A DNA stretch of 64,000 nucleotides from Oligoflexus tunisiensis. GTDB lineage: Bacteria > Bdellovibrionota_B > Oligoflexia > Oligoflexales > Oligoflexaceae. Positions 42,943-50,067 of this stretch are shown here, in pieces. Position 1 is the first letter of the stretch, and every line of letters begins with the position of its first letter. The DNA lies in NCBI RefSeq assembly GCF_001748245.1, contig NZ_BDFO01000001.1, positions 7,430,346 through 7,494,345 of the forward strand. The letters are read 5' to 3'. Under the pieces are notes generated by a model. It was given only the letters and a program-made list of their open reading frames with translations. It ran no database searches and was not told the origin of the DNA. The position numbers and the translations under genes are program-made.

Positions 42943-42964
42943 GGGCCCGGCGAGCGGGCCCTTT
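42943..42964 (+). terminator. Terminator of valS
   Basis: GGGCCCG (42943-42949) and CGGGCCC (42955-42961) form a 7-bp stem with a 5-nt loop, followed by TTT, 10 bp past the valS stop. Confidence 0.75.
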
Positions 42965-43003
42965 GGACATAAGATTTCAACCGAAGTTTCCCGCCCCTTC
43001 CTG

Positions 43004-44179
43004 TTAAATTTTAGTTTTTTGGGAGAAGCGCCCCTGCCACAGTTGGTCCAAAAATGTTTGCCATGGGAGTATTTCAATACCATCTTCCAACCGTGGCCTT
43101 TCTTCGCTACAAACGATCAAGTAGGCCGAGCAGATATTGTCTTCTCGCAACGCTTTTAGCCCATTCATATGCTTATTTGAAATCCTATCAGCTGATTTAA
43201 CCTCTATGGCAAACTGATTATTTAGAATAAAATCGACTTCAAATTGGGACGTAGAACGCCAATAATGAAGAGTGCCAAGAGGTTCGAAGTAATCCAACCA
43301 CGACTTGATTTCCATCATGATGAACTGTTCAAATAGTTCTCCCCACTCTGTTTGCTGTGGGACCACTCTAGGAAGTCGACGTAGAGCCCGCACCACACCC
43401 GTATCAAAAAAGTAGAACTTTGCTGTTTCGATGGCTTTCCTCTTTACCGTCCTGGTAAAAGATGGGATCTCCCAGGCGAGCAAAGTATCATAGAGGACTT
43501 GAAACCAATTCTGAACCGTGCTGCGAGAAACTTGAGCATCGTTGGCAACAGCAGAGTAGTTGATCATTTGTCCGTTCATGGTCGAGGCGACTTGTAGAAA
43601 ACGGCTAAAAGCTGGCAGATTTCGCGACACCCCTTCACCAGAGATTTCTTCTGTAAGATAGCGCCCGACATAGGATGCCAGGTCCTCATCGGGATCTTGA
43701 GAAAGATAGTGAGACGGTATAAGCCCATGATTTAAGGCACGATCGAGTCGGAAATGATCTGGCCCTAACTCCGGAAAAACAAGTGGGTGAAACATTCTAT
43801 CGCGCCCGCGCCCTCCCAAGAGGTTTACTCCTGACTTCTTGAGCTTACGCGCGCTCGACCCAGTTAATAGAAAGCGGATGCCTCTCTCTTCTATCATGAG
43901 GTGAACTTCATCCATCAAAGCCGGGCATTTTTGAATCTCATCGATAAAAATTACAACATTGCGAAGATCCTCGTATTCGATTTCCTTCCGAATCAGAGTG
44001 GGATCTGCCAGGACTCGTAAGAGTAGGCCTTGATCAAGCAGGTTATAAGATTTGGTAATCAGCGATGAGAGCTGCTCTCGAACAAGACTGGATTTTCCTG
44101 TTTGGCGTGGACCAAAGAGGAGGACAGTCCTGGTTTTGAGAATCTCGGCGACAGGGATGATGCGACTGATATACGTCAT
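43004..44179 (-). CDS. AAA-type ATPase with DUF4143 domain
   Basis: This 391-residue protein has an N-terminal AAA domain with Walker A GPRQTGKSS and Walker B VVIFIDEIQKCP, then a winged-helix part, and a C-terminal DUF4143 domain with EVDFILNNQFAIEVKSAD, which resembles a PD-(D/E)xK nuclease core. Such proteins are widespread in mobile and accessory regions, often in single copy; their role is not established. The gene and its 130-bp upstream region are visibly more AT-rich than the neighbourhood, consistent with acquisition. No Shine-Dalgarno is visible before the ATG at 44179. Confidence 0.85.
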   Translation of the reverse strand: MTYISRIIPVAEILKTRTVLLFGPRQTGKSSLVREQLSSLITKSYNLLDQGLLLRVLADPTLIRKEIEYEDLRNVVIFIDEIQKCPALMDEVHLMIEERGIRFLLTGSSARKLKKSGVNLLGGRGRDRMFHPLVFPELGPDHFRLDRALNHGLIPSHYLSQDPDEDLASYVGRYLTEEISGEGVSRNLPAFSRFLQVASTMNGQMINYSAVANDAQVSRSTVQNWFQVLYDTLLAWEIPSFTRTVKRKAIETAKFYFFDTGVVRALRRLPRVVPQQTEWGELFEQFIMMEIKSWLDYFEPLGTLHYWRSTSQFEVDFILNNQFAIEVKSADRISNKHMNGLKALREDNICSAYLIVCSEERPRLEDGIEILPWQTFLDQLWQGRFSQKTKI

Positions 44180-44185
44180 GATTTT

Positions 44186-44209
44186 AAATACTTATGTATT
44201 TGTTAACAA
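44186..44209. promoter_or_regulatory. Nested palindromes upstream of the DUF4143 ATPase
   Basis: AAATAC (44186-44191) with GTATTT (44196-44201), and the palindrome TTGTTAACAA (44200-44209), lie 7-30 bp upstream of the ATPase start. In the AT-rich leader these could be operator sites for a dimeric regulator; no regulator gene is adjacent. Confidence 0.4.
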
Positions 44210-44306
44210 TGTTGTCAAATATCATGATAAATGCCAACTCAAGTATCGTATATGAATCGATGTTTAATTTCAATAGGTTATATCTAAACTTAAGTCTGCT
44301 ATGTGA

Positions 44307-44720
44307 TTACACAGGACAAGTCATAATGTCATGACCAAAAAAGGTGCCCGGCCCGCAGGCGGGTCTTGGCGATTGATGGCGATACCCGACCTCATAGGTC
44401 TTGAATTTCAATGCGACGGTCGAATCGGACGTTTGATTGTAACGGACGAGAAAAAGCTGATCGGAACTGAGGAAGCCGCCCACCGCATAGCTGTGCCCAA
44501 AGCCCGGCTTCCCGCCTCTCTCCAGAAGAAAGGATTTGTCCTGCCTGGATTCTGACAATTTCTCGCTGTAATGAGCCAGCGCCCAGATTCCGGCAGGTAT
44601 GCTGGTCAGAAACGCCAGCCCGATAAGCGCGGAAATGGGATCCACTTCTTTCGCTTCATGGGCACCCGCTCGAATATTCCCTGCCAGCAGGATAGAAACC
44701 AGGAACAGGATGCGAACCAC
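44307..44720 (-). CDS. Hypothetical small exported or membrane protein
   Basis: This reading frame encodes 137 residues from the GTG at 44720. It has a signal-peptide-like start (VVRILFLVSILLAGNIRAGA), a second hydrophobic segment (ISALIGLAFLTSIPAGIWAL), and a soluble tail ending at Cys-containing GPGTFFGHDIMTCPV. The start is uncertain: the frame is open to 44840, which would overlap the upstream O-methyltransferase by 82 bp. A GAGGAG lies 18 nt before the GTG, too far for strong support. The family is unrecognised. It may be translationally coupled to the methyltransferase. Confidence 0.4.
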   Translation of the reverse strand: MVRILFLVSILLAGNIRAGAHEAKEVDPISALIGLAFLTSIPAGIWALAHYSEKLSESRQDKSFLLERGGKPGFGHSYAVGGFLSSDQLFLVRYNQTSDSTVALKFKTYEVGYRHQSPRPACGPGTFFGHDIMTCPV

Positions 44721-44758
44721 CAGCGCATGCCGCTTAAACTCCTCATTGCGATGGGCAC

Positions 44759-45808
44759 CTAAACCGCATAAGCCTTCAATAAGGTGTAGTATCCAAATCG
44801 GGCGACCGCCCGAGGTTCGGTAAAACGGGCTTTCTTGCACAGGCGAGCGAAATCGGAACGCGTATACTGCGCTCCACCAAAACCCATCTGCATTTGCATG
44901 TGAAATATGGTTGCCATGAGAGGCCCGTTTCGATTCTCATGCCGCAGGACCTCAAGAAGATAAAGGCGTCCGCGATTTTTGGCGTTGCCTTCCACGGTAG
45001 CCCGCGCGCTCTTGAGAAGTTCGAGGACTCTTGCTTCCGGCCAGTCATGCAGGACGTTACTAAAGTGGATGGCATCGCAACCGCGCGCCCATTCATCCTT
45101 GAAAAAATCAGCGGGATGAAAGTGGATGTTTTTTGCGTCCCGCTTCTCAACCCATGCCTGCGCCTGTCTGCACATGGCCGGCAGATCCAGGACAGTGACC
45201 TGCGTTTCAGGCTGATGTTCCGTCAGAACCGCCGCAAAAGCGCCCGATCCACCTCCCACATCAAGAACATGGCGGACACCCTTGAACGCGCCTGATCTCA
45301 CAACCGCGGTGGAAGGCGCTTTAATAATGGAATCCATCCCCGCAGCGGCTTGGATAACACTGGGATTCTCGTCCGGTTCATCTTTCCAGCCATCTCCGAA
45401 AGTCTGCAGGACCGGGGTCGTTTCCTTCAATTTGCGCAGCACCCATCTGTGCTCAGGAGTTTCAAAATGTTTCCAGAATTCGGCCGTTCGAGCCAGAGGG
45501 CTTGAAGGAACGAGGTAGGCGCGCGCGTCAGGCGTCAGGTTAAAGTTCGTTTTTTTCTGTTGAGCGAAGCCCATGGCCACCAGAACTCGCAGGACACTTT
45601 CGGTGGATTCCTGATGAAGATCGAGCAGCCTGGCAAGCTGGGCGGGGGAACTTGCGCGCGTGGCAAGTGCCTCCGTTATTCCGGATTCCATGGCCGCTGA
45701 GACAGCCGCGGCACCATAGGGGGCAATCCATAAGTCGGCTATTTTTCGATCATCGGGAATGAACTTTAAAGAACGGAATCCACCGCGATTCTTCACAAAA
45801 GGCCTCAT
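44759..45808 (-). CDS. SAM-dependent O-methyltransferase
   Basis: This 349-residue protein has the two-domain architecture of O-methyltransferase family 2. An N-terminal winged-helix dimerisation domain (SSPAQLARLLDLHQESTESV) precedes a Rossmann methyltransferase with SAM motif I VLDVGGGSGAFA, a later VTVLDLPAMC, and a post-motif FSNVLHDWPEA with the catalytic-region His and Asp. The family methylates hydroxyls of aromatic or polyketide metabolites. The ATG at 45808 lies inside the terminator hairpin of the upstream gene; a GTG at 45796 is an alternative. The gene has weak ribosome-binding support. It is followed on the same strand by a small exported protein gene. Confidence 0.8.
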   Translation of the reverse strand: MRPFVKNRGGFRSLKFIPDDRKIADLWIAPYGAAAVSAAMESGITEALATRASSPAQLARLLDLHQESTESVLRVLVAMGFAQQKKTNFNLTPDARAYLVPSSPLARTAEFWKHFETPEHRWVLRKLKETTPVLQTFGDGWKDEPDENPSVIQAAAGMDSIIKAPSTAVVRSGAFKGVRHVLDVGGGSGAFAAVLTEHQPETQVTVLDLPAMCRQAQAWVEKRDAKNIHFHPADFFKDEWARGCDAIHFSNVLHDWPEARVLELLKSARATVEGNAKNRGRLYLLEVLRHENRNGPLMATIFHMQMQMGFGGAQYTRSDFARLCKKARFTEPRAVARFGYYTLLKAYAV

Positions 45809-45830
45809 CCATGATGAATATCATGAGGCC
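45796..45830 (-). terminator. Terminator of the aminotransferase gene, overlapping the next start
   Basis: On the minus strand GGCCTCAT (45830-45823) and ATGAGGCC (45808-45801) form an 8-bp stem followed by TTTT (45800-45797), 11 bp past the aminotransferase stop. The downstream methyltransferase start codon lies in its 3' arm. Confidence 0.6.
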
Positions 45831-45840
45831 ATTCTAACAC

Positions 45841-47091
45841 TCAAATTTCACTCAGGGCATCAGCAATGCGCTGCACCGCCACGACCAATTCCTCTTCCGC
45901 AATCGTCAAGGCCGGCGTCATCGAAATCCCCTGCCCCTTGTCCCCACTCGCCAGAGCAATCACCCCATGCCGCCGGAGGACATCCATGAGTCGCGCACCA
46001 GCCAAAGGCTCACGCAGTTCGAGCCCCACCATCAACCCACGGCCCCGCACATCCGCAAAAAGCGGATGACTCTGCAGTTTCTCACGCAGCATGCCTTGAA
46101 GTTTTTCCCCAAGGATCAGGGAACGCTCCGGCAGCTTTTTCTCCTGAATCGTGCGCAGCGTTTCCGCCCCGAGGCGACAGGAAAGAGGATGACCGAAGAA
46201 AGTCCCGGTATGAATGCCTTCCCCCTCATTCTGCGGCCAGGCGTCCATCACCTCCGCACGCCCAAAGCAGGCGGATAGCGGCAGACCACCACCGAGGGCC
46301 TTGCCAAGACAGAGCAGATCACAGGGCACCATTTCCGCGAAGGTGATTTGCCCCGTGCGACCGAGACCGGTGAAGACTTCATCATAAATCAGAAGAACCT
46401 TCTCCTTCTGACAAATTTCCGCCAAACCGGAAAGCCAGTCGAGGCCATGCGGTCGAATCCCGGCGCGACCCTGAATGGGCTCAATGATTACAGCTGCGCA
46501 GCCAAATCCCGCAGCTTTCTGGGCATGAATGGCTTTACGAACCTCAGAAAGATCACAGGCAAACGGCAGTTCCGTCACCCGATCTTCCGGCAGCCAGCCG
46601 CGGAAGGGATCCTTGAAATCCCGGCGCGAGGTCAAAGGCAGAATTCCTAGATCCAATCCATGATAACTGCCGTGGAAATTGATAAAACCCTTGGCACCCG
46701 TCGCAATCTGCGCCGTTTTCACGGCAAACTCAACGGCCTGCCCGCCACTGAGAGCGAGCCCACCCTTGCTCAGATGCTGCGGCAGAGCCGCCTTCAAGGT
46801 TTCCAGCATCTCCACCTTGGCGATGGAAGGATAAACATCCCCCATCCCATGCGTGACCAGGGCCTCATGATTGATGGAAGACGCAAAAACACGCTTCTGA
46901 AGCTCGTTATTGTGCCCGAGGGCCACAACCCCGAATCCCGCACAAAGATCGATGTACGGCCGTCCTTCGGCGTCCCAGACGGTGGATCCTTGCGCCCGCG
47001 CGAAGACGAGCGGATCCGATTTCGCGTTGTAACTCGAATCACGACATTCAACGGCCTGCAACCTTTGCAGCCATTTGGCGTTGCTTGTCAT
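45841..47091 (-). CDS. Class III PLP-dependent aminotransferase
   Basis: This 416-residue fold-type I enzyme resembles acetylornithine/ornithine or 4-aminobutyrate aminotransferases. The PLP motifs are ALSGGQAVEFAVKTAQ, FHGSYHG, AAVIIEPIQGRAGIRP and LLIYDEVFTGLGRTG, with the Schiff-base Lys in CLGKALGGGLPLSA and HTGTFFGHPLSCRLG further on. The substrate is not certain, since this family includes ArgD, GabT and BioA. It follows queE by 3 bp on the same strand. A strong terminator follows. Confidence 0.85.
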   Translation of the reverse strand: MTSNAKWLQRLQAVECRDSSYNAKSDPLVFARAQGSTVWDAEGRPYIDLCAGFGVVALGHNNELQKRVFASSINHEALVTHGMGDVYPSIAKVEMLETLKAALPQHLSKGGLALSGGQAVEFAVKTAQIATGAKGFINFHGSYHGLDLGILPLTSRRDFKDPFRGWLPEDRVTELPFACDLSEVRKAIHAQKAAGFGCAAVIIEPIQGRAGIRPHGLDWLSGLAEICQKEKVLLIYDEVFTGLGRTGQITFAEMVPCDLLCLGKALGGGLPLSACFGRAEVMDAWPQNEGEGIHTGTFFGHPLSCRLGAETLRTIQEKKLPERSLILGEKLQGMLREKLQSHPLFADVRGRGLMVGLELREPLAGARLMDVLRRHGVIALASGDKGQGISMTPALTIAEEELVVAVQRIADALSEI

Positions 47092-47094
47092 GTT

Positions 47095-47745
47095 TCAAAC
47101 TCCTTTGGCGCGTGGATGCCAGATATATTTATGCTGCTGCAGATTCAAACGCACGCGATGCAGGCCGGCGTCGAGGATCCATTCGACAAGGTCGGCGGGT
47201 TTCACCAGACCAAAGGCTGCGGAAAACAGCACCTGGAAGTGCTGATCGAGATCGCCCGTGCGTACGCGATCCCGCGCCCACTCGAAGTCCCTGCGGCTGG
47301 CGATCACAAATTTGATTTCATCCGTGGGTTTCAGATGACTGAGGTTCTCATAGAGATTGCGATCCTCCATGCCACTGTCGGGGCATTTCAGATCCATGAT
47401 AATATGCGTGGCGGGATGCAGAGACTCAATCGGCTCCGCTCCGCTGGTTTCAATCATCACTTTATAGCCAAGATGGATGAGAGTTTCGATCAGAGCCGGC
47501 GTCTCCGGTTGCGCCAGAGGCTCACCGCCGGTAATCTCGACCAGCGGGCAGCCGAGGCGATCGAGTTCCGCAAGAATCTCGTCGAAACTCCGGCGCTCGC
47601 CACCATGGAAGCCATAGACAGTATCGCACCAGCGGCAACGCAGCGGACAGCCTGTCAAACGCACAAAACTGCAGGGCCACCCCGCATAAGCGGCTTCCCC
47701 TTGGACACTTTTATAGATCTCAGTTATGAGTAATGAGCGTTGCAT
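47095..47745 (-). CDS. queE: 7-carboxy-7-deazaguanine synthase QueE
   Basis: QueE is a radical-SAM enzyme that makes 7-carboxy-7-deazaguanine for queuosine. The 216-residue protein has EIYKSVQGEAAYAG, a CxxxCxxC cluster in GCPLRCRWCDT, and EITGGEPLAQPETPALI. I start at 47745, where MQRSLLITEIYKSVQGE matches the family N-terminus and GGGA lies upstream; the 47838 extension overlaps the divergent membrane protein. The queA gene of the same pathway is at 8.3 kb. Confidence 0.92.
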   Translation of the reverse strand: MQRSLLITEIYKSVQGEAAYAGWPCSFVRLTGCPLRCRWCDTVYGFHGGERRSFDEILAELDRLGCPLVEITGGEPLAQPETPALIETLIHLGYKVMIETSGAEPIESLHPATHIIMDLKCPDSGMEDRNLYENLSHLKPTDEIKFVIASRRDFEWARDRVRTGDLDQHFQVLFSAAFGLVKPADLVEWILDAGLHRVRLNLQQHKYIWHPRAKGV

Positions 47746-47775
47746 GTGAGTTTCCCGGACAAGGACCGATTTGAA

Positions 47776-48687
47776 ATGAATGAAGGCAATCGAAACGAAG
47801 CCCCTGTTGAAGCTGCCCGCGGCCCCTTTCCATGGCAAAGAGGCTGGTCACTCTTCAAGGCTATTTGGCCACAGCTGGTTTATATCAGTATGGCGGCGAT
47901 CGCAATACCTCAGTACCTGGTTTATTGGACGAGCGCCTTTCGGGCCGCGCGAACGGTTCAGGAGATCCAAACACTCAACGCTCCGGACTTTTTTTCACTC
48001 CTGAATAAGGTCGAATCCTTCAGTCTTTACAGCATTGTGGAGCTGGCGGTGGCCGGCATTCTGGCACTCTGGGGCTACCTGGCCTGGGTGACGGCGGCCT
48101 TCACGCATCTCGATGGCCATAAGGTCGCCACGTTGCCCGTCCTCAAGCAGAGCCTGCGTCTTCTGCCGAAATGGGTTCTGACCTTTCTCCTCTTTGGAAT
48201 TCTGCTCTTTATGCTGATTTTTTTAACAGCCGCAGGATCAGGTTTTGGCATCATCTCGCAGCTTCTGCTCATCACCGTCTGTGTGGTGGGCGCGGCGGCC
48301 CCGGTGCTGCTCGTCATGAACCCGCGCATCGGCCAGGCCGTCGGCGGTTCCTTGCGCATGGAATATACCCGCGGCAGCGGCATGACCCGCTGGTCCGCAT
48401 ATTTTGTGCTCTTAACCTATGAAATGCTCCTGCTCGGCAGTCTTTCGCTGGTCGGAGCCGGGGTGCATGCGCTCAACCACTTGGACAACCGCCTGGGTTT
48501 GCCGCGTTCGGCCTGGTTTGTGACCAATGACGCCTTTCCCTTCGGCATCGTCCCCATGCTGACCGAAGGCCTTGGCACTGTGCTCAGTGCGATTCTCTTC
48601 GCCATCTTTGCCATTATGACAACAAGTTTCGTCTCCGACCTGAAACGCATCGGGCGGATTCGGTCGACCATCGAGATACGGGTCTAG
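47776..48687 (+). CDS. Polytopic membrane protein of unknown function
   Basis: This 303-residue protein has about six hydrophobic segments (near residues 32-47, 80-100, 130-155, 160-180, 215-240 and 275-295) and a short charged N-terminus. No enzymatic or transporter motif is recognised. The C-terminus (DLKRIGRIRSTIEIRV) is basic, suggesting a cytoplasmic end. I start at 47776; the in-frame ATG at 47740 would overlap the divergent queE start. A solute-binding protein gene follows after 113 bp, so a functional link is possible but not shown. Confidence 0.75.
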   Translation: MNEGNRNEAPVEAARGPFPWQRGWSLFKAIWPQLVYISMAAIAIPQYLVYWTSAFRAARTVQEIQTLNAPDFFSLLNKVESFSLYSIVELAVAGILALWGYLAWVTAAFTHLDGHKVATLPVLKQSLRLLPKWVLTFLLFGILLFMLIFLTAAGSGFGIISQLLLITVCVVGAAAPVLLVMNPRIGQAVGGSLRMEYTRGSGMTRWSAYFVLLTYEMLLLGSLSLVGAGVHALNHLDNRLGLPRSAWFVTNDAFPFGIVPMLTEGLGTVLSAILFAIFAIMTTSFVSDLKRIGRIRSTIEIRV

Positions 48688-48800
48688 TTCGCCAAATGGA
48701 TCGCAGCCGGGTTATGCAGCCCGGTTCCCCTCACCTTGTGAACACTCATCCCCGGGTGTTATGCTTGACATGCCATCCCATCCAGATCGGAGACTGCTTC

Positions 48801-50051
48801 ATGCGAAACCCAGTATTGGGCTTGCTCCTTTGGAGTGTCATGCACACGTCAACCGTGTGGGCTCAGGACCTCGAAGTGCTTCATTGGTGGACTTCAGGCG
48901 GCGAAGCTCAGTCTGTTGCCGTTCTGAAAAAGGTCTTCAAGGAAAAGTCCGGGGCGACCTGGAAGGACTTCAACATTGCGGGCGGTGCGGGCGAGAACGC
49001 GCTGAAGGTGCTCAAGACCAAGGCCCTGGCGGGTCATCCACCCGCTGCAGTCCAGATGAAGGGTCCCCAGATTCAGGACTGGGGAAAAATGGGCCTGCTG
49101 ACCAGCATCAACGATCTGGCGAAGCGTGAGCAGTGGGATGAAAAACTGCCCAAGGAAATAGCCAACGCGGTGAAATACAATAACAACTGGGTGGCCGTGC
49201 CTTTCAACGTCCATCGCATCAACTGGGTCTGGGTCAATCCGAAAGTCCTGGCGCAAGCCAAGGCCAAAGTTCCCACCACCCTTGCCGAACTTTTTGAAAC
49301 AGCCGATAAGATCAAAAAAATTGGCCTCCTGCCGTTTGCTCACGGTGGTCAGGCCTGGCAGGATGCGACCGTTTTTGAAGAACTGCTTCTGGCCATCGCG
49401 GGGCCGGATCTTTATCGCAAGGCCCTCGTCCAACTCGATCCGAAGGCGCTCCAGAGCCCTGAAGTCAAAGCAACGTTCGAAGCCCTTCGCCAATACAGCA
49501 GCTATCTCGATAAAAATCGCAAAGGTCTGGACTGGGATAAAGCCACCCGCCTCGTGATGGATGGCAAGGCCGGCATGCAGTTCATGGGGGACTGGGCCAA
49601 AGGTGAATTCATCGCGGCCGGGAAACACCCTGGCAAGGACTTCCTCTGCATCCCGGTACCAGGATCGGAAGACTCCTTCATTTATAACGTCGATAGTTTT
49701 GCCTTTTTTGAAACAAAATCGAAAAACACGAAAAAGAATCAGGAGCAGCTGGCGGCCATTATCATGGACGAAGCCTTTCAAAAGACGTTCAATGTGAAAA
49801 AGGGCTCCATCCCGGCCGTTCCGACCACAAAAATGGAAGACTTCGATAGCTGCGCGAAAGCCTCCATGGAATCCTTTGTGAAAACGTCCAAAACCACGGG
49901 ACAGGTCCCGAGCATGGCCCATCAAATGGCCTCCAGCTCGGAAGTCATGCAGGCTGTCTATGACGTTGTGGAAGCCCACATCAATTCCAACATGAGTGCC
50001 GACGAAGCCGTCAAACGCCTTGCAAAATCCATTCGTGAAGCGACCATGTAG
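48801..50051 (+). CDS. Periplasmic sugar-binding protein (ABC family 1 SBP), no permease nearby
   Basis: This 416-residue solute-binding protein has a signal peptide ending near VWAQ (MRNPVLGLLLWSVMHTSTVW). The mature part starts LEVLHWWTSGGEAQSVAVL and contains AVPFNVHRINWVWVNPKVL and CIPVPGSEDSFIYNVDSFAFF, similar to glucose/mannose-binding proteins of the GtsA type. GGAG precedes the ATG by 8 nt. No ABC permease or ATPase gene is nearby. A sensor kinase gene begins 16 bp downstream, so the protein may feed signal rather than transport. Confidence 0.85.
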   Translation: MRNPVLGLLLWSVMHTSTVWAQDLEVLHWWTSGGEAQSVAVLKKVFKEKSGATWKDFNIAGGAGENALKVLKTKALAGHPPAAVQMKGPQIQDWGKMGLLTSINDLAKREQWDEKLPKEIANAVKYNNNWVAVPFNVHRINWVWVNPKVLAQAKAKVPTTLAELFETADKIKKIGLLPFAHGGQAWQDATVFEELLLAIAGPDLYRKALVQLDPKALQSPEVKATFEALRQYSSYLDKNRKGLDWDKATRLVMDGKAGMQFMGDWAKGEFIAAGKHPGKDFLCIPVPGSEDSFIYNVDSFAFFETKSKNTKKNQEQLAAIIMDEAFQKTFNVKKGSIPAVPTTKMEDFDSCAKASMESFVKTSKTTGQVPSMAHQMASSSEVMQAVYDVVEAHINSNMSADEAVKRLAKSIREATM

Positions 50052-50067
50052 GCAAGTGAAACAACCC

